A stretch of 64,000 nt of DNA from contig JAFLCD010000002.1 of assembly GCA_017302715.1 (NCBI GenBank), positions 69,882-133,881 of the forward strand. The letters are read 5' to 3'. The DNA is from Deltaproteobacteria bacterium (GTDB taxonomy: Bacteria; Bdellovibrionota; UBA2394). Numbering within the stretch: position 1 is the stretch's first letter; each line of letters starts with the position of its first letter. The position numbers and the translations under genes were made by a program. Shown in pieces: positions 24,684 to 33,926 of this stretch. The notes below the pieces were generated by a model. The model saw nothing but the letters and a program-made list of their open reading frames with translations, ran no database searches and was not told where the DNA came from.

Positions 24684-26501
24684 ATGAACGATTTTTTAAA
24701 AAAGAATCTCGAGGTCTTATTAAAACGCTATCCACACTTTCAATCCAAGATCGACGCTGCTCTTAAGAAAAATTTTTCTGCAGAGTTTGATCTCTCTAAA
24801 AAGGGTGAGTTAGTCGAAGAAAAAGTTATCACCGACTCACAAGATCCGAAGTTTTTCTTGGAAGCTTTTGCAAATATAAATCAAAAATTTCCGGCTAGAA
24901 TTTTTATTATTGAAGGGTTTGGTCTGGGAGAAATTTTAAATCAGGCAAAACTTCATAAAGCAAAAGAAACAAAAGAATATTTTATTATCGAACCTTATAT
25001 GGAGAGATTTCTATTTGCCTGCTCACAAAGAGATTTAAGATCTGAAATTCAGGATCCCACTCATCATTGGTTAGTTGGTTGGTCTGCTAAAGAAGCTTAC
25101 TTTGAAATTTTTGAAATCTTTAAAGACTTTGATAGGGCTTCTCGCGCTACGGCGACCTATTTTTTAAAGCACCCCGTCTTGGCCTCTATTTATTCGGACT
25201 ATTTTCAAAAATTTCACGAAGAGTGGGATAAAAACTTTAATACGATTCGTCTTTTTATGGGTTGCCCGGATGATGCTCGACTTGGACTTTCAAATTCGAT
25301 CGTTAATCAATCTTTTGTCGAAGAAAACCCCGGAGTTGATTTGCTCAAAAATTCCTTCAAAGGAATTCCGGCCATCATTGTTTCAACAGGCCCTTCGCTC
25401 AAAAGATCTATAGAAGATTTAAAAAAAGTTCAAAACAAAGCAGTTCTTTTAGCAGCAGATGCGAGCTTAAATGTTTTGCTTAAAAATGGAATTGTTCCTC
25501 ATTTTGTTTTGTCGTTGGAGCGAGAAGGTACGACTCCATTTTTTCAGAATTTAAAATTTCCAAATGCTGCACTTAAGTCTCATCTGGTTGCATTTCCCTT
25601 AGTGCCCCCCGAAACCTTGAAAGCTTACGACGGACCTAAGTGGGTATCTTACCGAGCCTATGATTATTATTCTTACTTCGACGCTTTTTTGCCTAAGGGA
25701 ATGATCAATGCAGTTCATTCTGTTTCTCATATGTGTTTAGGATTTGCTGAGCATCTTGGCTGCTCGGAAGTTACTTTTATAGGGCAAGATCTCTCGTATG
25801 ATCCTGAAACTTTAGCATCTCATCCTGATGGGATCAGCTATTCGGAATGGAGTCTTTCAAAAACCGAATCAGAACTCAAAAAAGAAGCCCACGCTCGAGG
25901 CGAAGAAATGTATTGGCTTCAGGGAAACTTACATGAAAAAGTTCCCACCTCTTCTTATTATCTTCTCTATCTTCAAGAATTTTTGATTATGTTTCGAAAA
26001 TCAAAAATTAAAATCACTAATTCAACAAATGGAGGAGTAAGGCTTGGAGAAACTCCTTGGGTGCCGCTGCTTGAGTTGGCAAAAAAGTGGCCTGAACATT
26101 CGGATTTATTTCAAAGAATCTCTGAGAAAGAGTGGTTGTTTGGAGCGGCAGGTCGCCTTGATTTTACACCTGCTCGAGATGAGCTCTCAAAAATTCATGA
26201 GAAAATTTTAAATGCCTTAGATCTTACGAAGAAAATGAGCTCGGCTCAGAATATTCAACAGTTAATAAAAATAAAAAATGATCTTCTTAAAGAAAGAACA
26301 TTTTATGCATTTGTATTTGTTCAGATGCTGCGCACCATCGTCGGCGTTGAGCAGAAAGCCAGTCTTTTATTTGATGAAGACGAAAGAGTCTTCGACAAAC
26401 GTCAGGAGATTTTGAAAGAATGGTTTGAAGAAGTAGAGAAAGCGACATTTAAAACTTTGAAAATTTTCGAAACACCCATGCAAGGTAAGGCCGCTGTTTG
26501 A
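24684..26501 (+). CDS. Motility accessory factor, MptE-like (Maf-type flagellin glycosyltransferase), copy 1
   Basis: A 605-residue cytoplasmic protein with the DUF115/MptE-like core near residues 225-290: PAIIVSTGPSLKRSIEDLKK, then VLLAADASLNVLLKNGIVPHF and SLER. Maf proteins put nonulosonic acids on flagellin Ser/Thr residues. The C-terminal half is all-helical, with the pattern of the Maf C-terminal domain. The ATG at 24684 directly follows the GNAT gene. It is a clear paralogue of the next gene, with the same length and domain order, so a tandem duplication is likely. Confidence 0.88.
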   Translation: MNDFLKKNLEVLLKRYPHFQSKIDAALKKNFSAEFDLSKKGELVEEKVITDSQDPKFFLEAFANINQKFPARIFIIEGFGLGEILNQAKLHKAKETKEYFIIEPYMERFLFACSQRDLRSEIQDPTHHWLVGWSAKEAYFEIFEIFKDFDRASRATATYFLKHPVLASIYSDYFQKFHEEWDKNFNTIRLFMGCPDDARLGLSNSIVNQSFVEENPGVDLLKNSFKGIPAIIVSTGPSLKRSIEDLKKVQNKAVLLAADASLNVLLKNGIVPHFVLSLEREGTTPFFQNLKFPNAALKSHLVAFPLVPPETLKAYDGPKWVSYRAYDYYSYFDAFLPKGMINAVHSVSHMCLGFAEHLGCSEVTFIGQDLSYDPETLASHPDGISYSEWSLSKTESELKKEAHARGEEMYWLQGNLHEKVPTSSYYLLYLQEFLIMFRKSKIKITNSTNGGVRLGETPWVPLLELAKKWPEHSDLFQRISEKEWLFGAAGRLDFTPARDELSKIHEKILNALDLTKKMSSAQNIQQLIKIKNDLLKERTFYAFVFVQMLRTIVGVEQKASLLFDEDERVFDKRQEILKEWFEEVEKATFKTLKIFETPMQGKAAV

Positions 26502-26523
26502 CGGAGATAATGAGAGGGGAATT

Positions 26524-28359
26524 ATGAATGCAATTTTAGAAAAAAACTTGAAGGCTTTTTTTAAGCGATATCCTCTTTCCAAAAAAAGATTAGAAGAAAA
26601 AATCCAGAAAGCTTCGACGCAAAATTTTTCTATTAAAGACGAATGCGTGTATGAAGGCTCCGTTATGCTTGATTCTTCGGCGGCCGATTTTGTTTCTTTA
26701 AATTCTTATAAGCTGGAACATACGAAACTGCTATTTATTGAAGGTTTAGGACTCGGTCATCTTGTTCGAAAAGCCGTTGACCGCTTTCAAGGCAGAGTTC
26801 GTGATGTGCTGATTTTGGAGCCTTCGATTGAAGCCTTTGCTTTTGTGATTTCTCAGAAAGATTTTTCAGAAAATTTTGCTGACCCTAGATTTCATTGGAT
26901 TATTGGTCAGGATGAAGAGAATTGCTTTGCAGATTTCTTAGAATTTCTTCGAGTGCCCGAGCGTGCTTTTCAGATGGATGCATTTCAATTTATTGCTCAC
27001 CCCGTGATTTCAAAAAAATATCAAAAGTATTTTGAAGTGGTGCGTGATGAATGGGATGCAGCTCGAAAGCAAATCAGACGAGGCTACGGTGGAATTGAAG
27101 ATTCATTGCTGGGATTTGAACACGTGGTGCGTAATTTGGATTTTATCGAAAGCAATCCAGGAATTATTCTAACAAAGGATCTTTTTCAAAAAGTTCCTGC
27201 CATTATTGTTTCTGCAGGACCTTCGCTCGATAAATCTATACCAGCTCTTAAGAAACTTCAGGATAAAGCGGTTATTATTGCAGTCGATGCTTGTCTCAAT
27301 ATTCTTTTAGAAAATGGAATTTCTCCTCATGCGGTGGTCACCATCGAGAGAGATATGGGACCCAAAGTTTTTTTTGAAGCCACTCATAAAAAGTTTCCAG
27401 CAAATGACACTCATCTTTTTGCATTTCCGCTTGCGCGTCCGGATGCGCTGGCGGCATACAAGGGTCCAAAGTGGGTCGCCTATAGAGATTACGGATATTT
27501 TCAGTATTTCGAGCAGCAACTTGCTCGAGGGATGATTTCGTCTTCTTCATCGGTTGCACATTTTGCACTTCGTACGGCTTTTTGTTTTGGATGCTCACCG
27601 GTTTTATTAGTTGGTCAAGACTTAGCTTATGAACCTAAAACTTTAAGATCTCACGCTCAAGGTCTTGCTTATGAAGGATGGGATAAGCCAAAAACCGAAG
27701 CCGAAGTAAAAGCTAATATTCAATCAGACCAACTGGGTGAACTTTTTTATGTCGAAGGAAATAAAGAGAAGCAAGTTCCCACGAACTCCACTTATTTTTC
27801 TTTCTTAAAAGAATTTTCTTGGGAAGCCACTCGATTGCCTTTCAAAATTTTTAATTGTACCGAAGGTGGAGCAAAAATTCCAAATATCGAGTCAGCCTCT
27901 ATCGCGGATGTTACCAGTCAGTGGAAAACACATTCTGATCTTCGTCAGCGCTTATCAGATTTAAGAAAAAAAATTGAATCGAAAAAGCTTTCTTGGAAAG
28001 AAACCACGGATTATCTACAAAGCTTATCTACTAAATTGCAAGAGATGAGCCAAGCCATGGCCTCTCCTGATCTTTCGCTTGAGCAAAAGATGCAGATAGC
28101 AACTTTGATTCGCCAAGCTCAAGTAGAGCTCATGAAAGATCAGCGCTATATCTGCTTCGTCATTCAAAATGCTGGTCGAGAATATTTAGATTTCGAAAAT
28201 GAATGGGCTACACGCGTAGAGGATCCATCCTTTAGTGCGAACGAACGTCTCGCTTATTTAGATCGAGGACTGCATTTGGTGCAGGGCGTTACTCAGCGAA
28301 TGGTAGATCTTTTTCACCAAGTCGATTCATCGCGTCAGAAAATGACAAGCCAAGTCTAA
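26524..28359 (+). CDS. Motility accessory factor, MptE-like (Maf-type flagellin glycosyltransferase), copy 2
   Basis: A 611-residue paralogue of the preceding gene. The DUF115 core is PAIIVSAGPSLDKSIPALKK, then AVIIAVDACLNILLENGISPH and TIERDMG. It shares the middle motif LVGQDLAYEPKTLRSH with copy 1 (FIGQDLSYDPETLASH) and a helical C-terminal domain. A GAGGGG site precedes the ATG. Two copies may glycosylate different sites or use different sugars. No nonulosonate synthesis genes are seen in the window, so the donor must be made elsewhere. Confidence 0.9.
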   Translation: MNAILEKNLKAFFKRYPLSKKRLEEKIQKASTQNFSIKDECVYEGSVMLDSSAADFVSLNSYKLEHTKLLFIEGLGLGHLVRKAVDRFQGRVRDVLILEPSIEAFAFVISQKDFSENFADPRFHWIIGQDEENCFADFLEFLRVPERAFQMDAFQFIAHPVISKKYQKYFEVVRDEWDAARKQIRRGYGGIEDSLLGFEHVVRNLDFIESNPGIILTKDLFQKVPAIIVSAGPSLDKSIPALKKLQDKAVIIAVDACLNILLENGISPHAVVTIERDMGPKVFFEATHKKFPANDTHLFAFPLARPDALAAYKGPKWVAYRDYGYFQYFEQQLARGMISSSSSVAHFALRTAFCFGCSPVLLVGQDLAYEPKTLRSHAQGLAYEGWDKPKTEAEVKANIQSDQLGELFYVEGNKEKQVPTNSTYFSFLKEFSWEATRLPFKIFNCTEGGAKIPNIESASIADVTSQWKTHSDLRQRLSDLRKKIESKKLSWKETTDYLQSLSTKLQEMSQAMASPDLSLEQKMQIATLIRQAQVELMKDQRYICFVIQNAGREYLDFENEWATRVEDPSFSANERLAYLDRGLHLVQGVTQRMVDLFHQVDSSRQKMTSQV

Positions 28360-28384
28360 CTAGGCAAAAACATTCTCGTTTCAG

Positions 28385-28410
28385 AAAATCTTTGCCGATC
28401 GGCAGATTTT
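28385..28410 (+). terminator. Probable intrinsic terminator
   Basis: AAAATCTT, then TGCC GATC GGCA, then GATTTT: the palindrome TGCCGATCGGCA (28393-28404) is flanked by AAAATC and GATTTT and so closes a stem followed by TTTT. It lies about 25 bases after the second Maf gene and would separate it from flagellin. The palindrome could also be an operator. Confidence 0.5.
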
Positions 28411-28496
28411 GCCTCAAGAACCTCAGGCCTTATTCCGAAGAGCCATCTGTGAAACATGTCTGGTCTCTTACTTTCGTGGATTTTTATTCGCGGACT

Positions 28497-28525
28497 TAAG
28501 TGATCAGACAAATTTGGGCCATAGG
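28497..28525 (+). promoter_or_regulatory. Weak sigma28-like promoter of flagellin
   Basis: TAAG, 17 bases, GCCATAGG resembles the FliA consensus (TAAA, 15, GCCGATAA), but the spacing is off by two and several bases differ. A GG-N10-GC arrangement at 28478-28491 is a competing weak sigma54 candidate. The 216-base leader region contains no gene. Confidence 0.25.
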
Positions 28526-28575
28526 ATGGTTGGGGTAAAAAAAAAGATACAAGGACGAAACGGAGAAATAACAGT

Positions 28576-30111
28576 ATGGGACTTAGAATTAATACAAACG
28601 TACTTTCGCTGACTGCTCAACGTAACTTGGGTATTACAGCTAAATCATTGAGTCGAGCTCTTGAGCGATTGGCTTCAGGTTCTCGAATTAACCGCGCAGG
28701 AGATGATGCTGCCGGTCTCGCTATTTCTGAAGGATTGAACTCTCAGGTTCGGGGATTCAAAGTTGCAGTTCGAAACGCGAACGATGCAATCGGATTCTTA
28801 AACACTGCAGAAGGCGCGCTCGCAAACTTAACAAACATTACTCAGCGTCTTCGCGAACTTGGAATCCAAGCCGCGAACGGTACACTCGGAGCTACTGACC
28901 GAAGTTACCTCGATTCTGAAAAATCCCAACTTTTGGACGAATTTGATCGTATTGCACGTCAAACAGACTTCAACGGTGTAAAACTTCTGGATGGTTCGTT
29001 CACCACAACCGATCTTCAAGTCGGTGTGAGCAAAGGTGACACGATTTCTTTCACCATCGGTAATGCACGTTCTTCTTCATTAGGAGCCTTGGCTTCTATC
29101 TCTGGAGTTCAACATGCTTTGACTGCAACAAACAACGCTATCGTTATTACTGGACCACTTGGAACAGTGAACCCAATCACTACAGCTTCTGCTGCAGATG
29201 ATACGGTTTCTTATTCAGGAAACTCTTTCAGTGCGATCGCGATTGCTCGAAGAATCAACAACCAATCCGGTTCGACAGGCGTTTACGCAGACGTTCAAGC
29301 GAACATTGTTCAATTGAATAACATGACCTTCTCAGGAATTTTGACGACTTCAAATCAAACACTGAGCGCTGGTCAGTTCTTGATCAATAACGTTTCTGTT
29401 ACAGGTAACGTTAGTACGCTTAACAACTTCATCACTGCGATCAATAACGTTTCTTCTTCAACAGGTGTTAAGGCTTCGTTAGCTACAGGTACAACTGCTA
29501 ATATCGTTCTTACAGCTGCTGACGGACGAAATATTACTTTCGCATTTACAACTGCAACGGTAACAACTGGTGGAGCTTTCTTAACGGTAGGTTTCTCAAT
29601 GAACCTTGCACCATCTTCAACCTTATCGACGGCTACTACATTTTCGGCTGGCGCAATTACCTCTGCAGGTATTGCAAGTACAACCATCACTGGTGCGATC
29701 AAACTTCGCTCCGCTGGTGCGATTACCTTATCCGGAACGAATATTTCACAAGCCATCGGTGTTGCTGGTCAATCCATCGCGATTGATACAAGTACTGCTG
29801 TGAATACGATCAGCTTGGCTACTCAAGCTTCTTCGCAAAACTCACTCGCTGTACTCGATGCAACATTGCAACAGTTGAATACTCTGCGATCCAGCTTAGG
29901 AGCTGTCCAAAGTCGACTCGATTTGACAGTGAACAACGCGTCGGTTGTTTTGGAAAATCTCTCAGCTGCTCGTTCGCAAATTAGAGATACTGACGTTGCT
30001 GCAGAAACTGCTGAACTCACAAGAGCTCAAATTCTGCAACAAGCAGGTGTCGCTGTGTTAGGACAAGCGAATACATCCTCGCAAATTGCTCTGCAATTGT
30101 TGAGATTCTAA
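28576..30111 (+). CDS. fliC: Flagellin
   Basis: A 511-residue filament protein. The conserved D0/D1 ends are complete: N-terminal INTNVLSLTAQRNL, RLASGSRINRAGDDAAGL and the LRELGIQAANGT region; C-terminal SAARSQIRDTDVAAETAELT and ILQQAGVAVLGQANTS with the usual end QIALQLLRF. The middle part (about residues 160-400) is Ser/Thr/Asn/Ala rich and variable, suitable for O-glycosylation and for surface exposure. ACGGAGAAA precedes the ATG. It follows the two Maf genes and is followed by a strong hairpin. Other flagellin copies may exist elsewhere. Confidence 0.97.
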   Translation: MGLRINTNVLSLTAQRNLGITAKSLSRALERLASGSRINRAGDDAAGLAISEGLNSQVRGFKVAVRNANDAIGFLNTAEGALANLTNITQRLRELGIQAANGTLGATDRSYLDSEKSQLLDEFDRIARQTDFNGVKLLDGSFTTTDLQVGVSKGDTISFTIGNARSSSLGALASISGVQHALTATNNAIVITGPLGTVNPITTASAADDTVSYSGNSFSAIAIARRINNQSGSTGVYADVQANIVQLNNMTFSGILTTSNQTLSAGQFLINNVSVTGNVSTLNNFITAINNVSSSTGVKASLATGTTANIVLTAADGRNITFAFTTATVTTGGAFLTVGFSMNLAPSSTLSTATTFSAGAITSAGIASTTITGAIKLRSAGAITLSGTNISQAIGVAGQSIAIDTSTAVNTISLATQASSQNSLAVLDATLQQLNTLRSSLGAVQSRLDLTVNNASVVLENLSAARSQIRDTDVAAETAELTRAQILQQAGVAVLGQANTSSQIALQLLRF

Positions 30112-30125
30112 GAATTTATCTACGA

Positions 30126-30151
30126 GCCCTTCTCCTGAAAAGGAGAAGGGC
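30126..30151 (+). terminator. Strong hairpin after flagellin
   Basis: GCCCTTCTCCT and AGGAGAAGGGC form a perfect 11-bp stem closed by a GAAA tetraloop. No T-run follows (CAGAGATAAAAATAG), so it may stabilise the flagellin mRNA 3' end or give partial termination, letting some transcription reach the FlaG-like gene. Confidence 0.7.
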
Positions 30152-30202
30152 CAGAGATAAAAATAGAATCAACAATAGTAGGGGCCTTATGAGGAGGTAC
30201 GT

Positions 30203-30589
30203 ATGGACCACATCGGTGGACTCGGTGGCTATACATCCTCGGCCCGTTGGCGTCGAGTGACGTTAACTAAGAGAGGAGAGAAGGCGCTGTCCCTATTAGC
30301 ACCTGTTCCAGATGGTGAACTCATGTCGAAAGTGCATGAGGACACGGAAGCTCTCAGGCGATTTGCTGAACATCTTGCACGTAAAAAAGGTGCAAGAAAA
30401 GAAAGCGTCGCTCAGTTCGGTCTTGATCAAGAAACGGGAGAAATTTTTCTCACGATTCATGACGCAGAGACCGGTGATATACATCTTCGGCTTACACCCG
30501 AAGAAGTTGCTGAAGGCTTAAAAAACCTGGAAGAGACTGATGATAATGCGGTGCCTCTAAGTAGTTTTTTTCTAAACGTAAAAGTTTAG
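30203..30589 (+). CDS. FlaG-like flagellar protein
   Basis: A 128-residue protein between flagellin and fliD, the normal place of flaG. The C-terminal half has the FlaG pattern: a strand (VAQFGLDQETGEIFLTI), a DAETGDIHLRLTPEEVAEGL motif similar to D..TGEVIRQIPPEE, and an acidic tail. The basic N-terminal half (RWRRVTLTKRGEKAL) is not usual for FlaG. FlaG influences filament length in other bacteria. GAGGAGG precedes the ATG. The identification rests on position and motif by eye. Confidence 0.6.
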   Translation: MDHIGGLGGYTSSARWRRVTLTKRGEKALSLLAPVPDGELMSKVHEDTEALRRFAEHLARKKGARKESVAQFGLDQETGEIFLTIHDAETGDIHLRLTPEEVAEGLKNLEETDDNAVPLSSFFLNVKV

Positions 30590-30607
30590 TGAATGGAGAA
30601 ATTGATT

Positions 30608-30635
30608 CCGGGCGTCAAATAAAATTGACGCCCGG
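30608..30635 (+). terminator. Hairpin / possible terminator
   Basis: CCGGGCGTCAA (30608-30618) pairs perfectly with TTGACGCCCGG (30625-30635) over a 6-base AT loop, followed by ATTTC only. It is GC-rich and 18 bases after the FlaG-like stop. A TATAAT box follows at 30644-30649, possibly the fliD promoter, but no -35 at normal spacing was found. Confidence 0.55.
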
Positions 30636-30698
30636 ATTTCATATATAATGAAAGATGAAAGATTATATACAAATTCATCATCAAGGAGCTCCTGAGCT

Positions 30699-32177
30699 AT
30701 GAGTGGTTTTAGTATTCCTGGTATTGGTAGTGGTATTGATTGGTCTGCTTATATTGCTTCGATTCGAAGTTCAGCCGAAAAATCTTTGACCAATACTTTA
30801 GGAAAACAGCAGTATAAAAACTCTGTTCAACAATCTACGTTTGGCCAAATTCAAGGTCTTGTAGATACTTTAAGAAATTCTATGCTCGGGTTTCAAGACG
30901 CTCGAGATTTTAAAACAAAATCTGTTTCAAGCTCAGATTCAAACGTAGTTACTGGCACAGCCAATTTATCAGCTCTAGATACAGCAACAACTTTATCTGT
31001 CGAAAGACTCGCAACCAATGAAGTTTTTCAAGCGTCGTTTACGGGTGTTTCAAGTGTTGTCACAACGGCCGACGGCGTTTTTAATATTACCGTTCGTGGA
31101 CAACTCAAAAGCGTTGCCGTTCCTGCAGGAACAACTCTGCAAGGATTAGCTGGACTCATCAACTCTTCAGCAATTGGAGTTCAAGCTCAAGTTTTTGATT
31201 CTCAATCGGGCGGAACAAATCCCGCTCGCATTTCAATTACCGATAATTTAACGGGACAAGCCGATACAGATAATACGACTTGGCACCCCAATTTGGATTT
31301 TGCTACTGCAAGCACGTTGACTGATCTTTCTAACGGAGCCTTTTCTGTTTTAACTCAAGGGCAAGATTCTCAAATCATGATCAGCGGTAATTCAATCTAT
31401 CGAGATTCGAATATCGTTGATGATGTTGTTCCTGGAATAAATATTAATTTGGTATCTGCCGATCCAGGCGTAGATAAAACCATCACGGTTACTTCAAGTC
31501 TTGGAAATGCTTCTACGAAGATTAAAGACTTCATCACCAAATACAATACGGTGATCGCTTCTCTACGAAAAGTCGTGAAGTTCAATCCTAACGAGCAAAC
31601 TCAAAGTAATCAGACCGCTGGCGACCCGACTTTGCGGGGTGTTTTAAATACTCTTCAAAATAAAGTCACCGGAACTCAAGCAACGTTACCAGAAGGCTCG
31701 CTTATTACAGCGTTGGCAGATTTAGGAATTACGGTCAGTAAAGATGTTCAAGGTGATACGGCTGGGTTGTTGTCGTTCGATGGAACAGGCGAGGCAAAAT
31801 TCAATGAGATGCTTACAGCTCATTTTGATGATGTGATTAATTTTTTTCAGGGAGTCACTCGCACTTCTGGAACTTCTACGATCACTTATACAGGCTTTGG
31901 AAAAAATATGACCGATGTGATTGGTGGATTTTTAACGGGAGCAGATGGCAGCCAGGGTGCGCTCTCTTCAAAAATGGCTAGCTTGCAAGCCGAAGGAAAT
32001 CGAATTGATAAAAGAATTCAAGAAAAGTTGGATCGAATTGATAAACAGGAACAGTTTTTAAAAGATAAATTTTCGCGACTTGAAGTGACATTATCGCAAT
32101 TGAATGCAAAACAAAGCTCAACAAGTGCAGCTTTGAATTCGATAGCGCTCAATAATCAAGCGATCGCAAGAGGTTAA
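30699..32177 (+). CDS. fliD: Flagellar filament cap protein FliD
   Basis: A 492-residue hook-associated cap protein. The N-terminus SGFSIPGIGSGIDWSAYIAS is the FliD_N type; the middle has SALDTATTLSVERLATNEVF and the C-terminal FliD_C domain includes DGSQGALSSKMASLQAEGNR and the heptad helix KRIQEKLDRIDKQEQFLKD with YLxxQF-like residues. FliD helps flagellin fold at the tip. An AAGGAGCTCC site precedes the ATG. Confidence 0.94.
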   Translation: MSGFSIPGIGSGIDWSAYIASIRSSAEKSLTNTLGKQQYKNSVQQSTFGQIQGLVDTLRNSMLGFQDARDFKTKSVSSSDSNVVTGTANLSALDTATTLSVERLATNEVFQASFTGVSSVVTTADGVFNITVRGQLKSVAVPAGTTLQGLAGLINSSAIGVQAQVFDSQSGGTNPARISITDNLTGQADTDNTTWHPNLDFATASTLTDLSNGAFSVLTQGQDSQIMISGNSIYRDSNIVDDVVPGININLVSADPGVDKTITVTSSLGNASTKIKDFITKYNTVIASLRKVVKFNPNEQTQSNQTAGDPTLRGVLNTLQNKVTGTQATLPEGSLITALADLGITVSKDVQGDTAGLLSFDGTGEAKFNEMLTAHFDDVINFFQGVTRTSGTSTITYTGFGKNMTDVIGGFLTGADGSQGALSSKMASLQAEGNRIDKRIQEKLDRIDKQEQFLKDKFSRLEVTLSQLNAKQSSTSAALNSIALNNQAIARG

Positions 32178-32201
32178 AGTTTAAAGAAAGAAGGGTGAAC
32201 T

Positions 32202-32606
32202 ATGTCGGGCGGCTTTAAAAAAGGAAAACTTAATCCTTACCAAAAAACAGCGATTCAAACGGCGAGTAAGGAAGAACTTGTTTTGCTTTTATATAACGGT
32301 GCAATTAAATATACCACCAACGCGATCGATTTTTTAAATAATAAAAATCTACCCGACGCTTCAAAGAATATTTGTAGAGCTCAAGCGATTATTGTTGAGC
32401 TTTTAAACTCTCTCAATTTTGAAATTGGTGGAGAGATCGCAAAGAATTTAGAATATCTTTATTCCGTGATGGTCGACAATTTGACCGTAGCAAACTTTGA
32501 ACACGTAAAAGAACCTCTCGAACTTAATTTAAGAATTTTAGATAAGCTTCGCACTGCTTGGGAAGGCGTTCTTGCTCAAGTGAAGCCAGCTGCAGTAAAT
32601 AAATAA
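32202..32606 (+). CDS. fliS: Flagellar export chaperone FliS
   Basis: A 134-residue helical chaperone for flagellin. It contains NPYQKTAIQTASKEELVLLL, YNGAIKYTTNAIDFL and a middle RAQAIIVELLNSL pattern, all typical of FliS. It follows fliD by 24 bases with an AAGGGTG site. No clear terminator is seen between it and the convergent gene that ends 8 bases further on. Confidence 0.95.
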   Translation: MSGGFKKGKLNPYQKTAIQTASKEELVLLLYNGAIKYTTNAIDFLNNKNLPDASKNICRAQAIIVELLNSLNFEIGGEIAKNLEYLYSVMVDNLTVANFEHVKEPLELNLRILDKLRTAWEGVLAQVKPAAVNK

Positions 32607-32613
32607 TCCCCTG

Positions 32614-33903
32614 TTAACTCTTCACTGCTTCCGCGTAGGCAAAAATTTTCAAAGTGTCTGCGCGAAGGCTATTTCTCTGTCTCTCTGTTAAATTTTCAAA
32701 AAGTTTTGTCGCATCTTTTGTGCGCTGAGATTGGCAAAGTGCCAAAGCCAAATCATGAATAGCTAAATCACATTTCTTCTCAAGAGATTTCGATAAAAGA
32801 GGAATAGCCTTATCCCACTGAGATTCAGATCTATAAAAACTACCCTCAAGAAATTCGACGAGGCCTGTAGCAGAAAAAATCTCCTCAGCTAGCTTTCGAT
32901 CTTGAGAAAGTCGTTCTACTTGGTGGTGGCGTAAACTCAATTCAAAAATAAAAAGAGAAGCTTGAGAAAAAGAATCTCTAAAATTATCGAGCTGTTTAAT
33001 CATCTGAGGTTGCGTCTGTGCTTTTGCAAGAATCGAGAAAAAATTCGCTCGCATATGAGGCGAATTAAATTTTTCAAGTTCATTCCATTTTGCCTGTTTA
33101 AATAACGAGAGTGCGTAATAAATTTGAAAGTCTTCAACCTCTGGAGCCAGAGTCATGGCTTTAGAAAAATAAGATCGAGCTTCCTCGGGGCGACCTTGTT
33201 TAAGCAAAATCACACCAAGCTCCCATTGAGCCTGAGCATCTTGAGGATTCTCTTCTATTTTTTTTTGACCTAAAATTTCATAAAAAGCATAACGTTCGGA
33301 TTCAAGTTGATGATCTTTTTCTTTTAAGCGACCGAGATGGTGGATCACCGCATTTAAAGATTTTGTTTTTAATTGGTATTGTAAAAGTGAAGGCTCGATG
33401 CGCTCATGCAAGATTCCAGAATATCTAATTTTTAGATCACGTCTAAAGAGTCGATGTAGTTTTGTAGGCACAAAGCCGTATGGAAAATGCTTTGACGAAG
33501 ACGGCTGATACTCAAGCTCACTCGTATCGTAGGTGTAATTTCGAATAGATAGGTCGTAAGCAAAGACCTCTTTTTCTTGAATGGATTTTAAAATGATTTC
33601 GTAATCTTCTGAAGAAATTCTTTCATCGGCATCTAAAAAAAGTATCCAGTCTTGAGAGGCCTGTTCAATTGCAAAGTTTCTTTGGTTTGAAAAATCTCCA
33701 GGCCATTCGCGTTTGATATATTTAAATTGAGTACTTGGATAATTTTTCTGCAAATTAAAGACAATTTTTTCAGATCCATCCTGGCTGCCTGAGTCGATTA
33801 AAATACATTCACTTGCAATAGGTAGAACAGATCGAATCGCCTCTTCTAAATAGAGCGCTTCATTTTTAAAAATCATGCAGAGGCTGAGCGAGCCTTTATC
33901 CAT
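32614..33903 (-). CDS. Family 2 glycosyltransferase with TPR region
   Basis: A 429-residue cytoplasmic protein. The GT2 domain covers about residues 1-200: LSLCMIFKNEALYLEEAI, ILIDSGSQDGS, and the metal site ILFLDADERIS, with NFSNQRNF-like FSNQRNFAIE before it. The C-terminal half is TPR-like (AQWELGVILLKQGRPEEARS). The GT2-TPR arrangement is common for enzymes that glycosylate proteins or lipids. Location next to fliS suggests a flagellin sugar transferase. It converges on fliS and diverges from the NHL gene, with a perfect palindrome between. Confidence 0.88.
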   Translation of the reverse strand: MDKGSLSLCMIFKNEALYLEEAIRSVLPIASECILIDSGSQDGSEKIVFNLQKNYPSTQFKYIKREWPGDFSNQRNFAIEQASQDWILFLDADERISSEDYEIILKSIQEKEVFAYDLSIRNYTYDTSELEYQPSSSKHFPYGFVPTKLHRLFRRDLKIRYSGILHERIEPSLLQYQLKTKSLNAVIHHLGRLKEKDHQLESERYAFYEILGQKKIEENPQDAQAQWELGVILLKQGRPEEARSYFSKAMTLAPEVEDFQIYYALSLFKQAKWNELEKFNSPHMRANFFSILAKAQTQPQMIKQLDNFRDSFSQASLFIFELSLRHHQVERLSQDRKLAEEIFSATGLVEFLEGSFYRSESQWDKAIPLLSKSLEKKCDLAIHDLALALCQSQRTKDATKLFENLTERQRNSLRADTLKIFAYAEAVKS

Positions 33904-33926
33904 CTTTTTATTTTAGGTTTCGGATT

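Noticed and set aside
28478-28491. GG-N10-GC upstream of flagellin (TGGATTTTTATTCGC)
   Set aside because: Only the GG and GC agree; one such match per few hundred bases is expected by chance.
28409-28612. Open frame of 67 codons before flagellin
   Set aside because: It lies over the flagellin promoter and leader, overlaps the flagellin start, has no good start site and an improbable composition.
29373-29756. 127-codon minus-strand frame inside flagellin
   Set aside because: Val/Ala-rich mirror of the Thr/Ser/Asn-rich flagellin variable region; no start signal.
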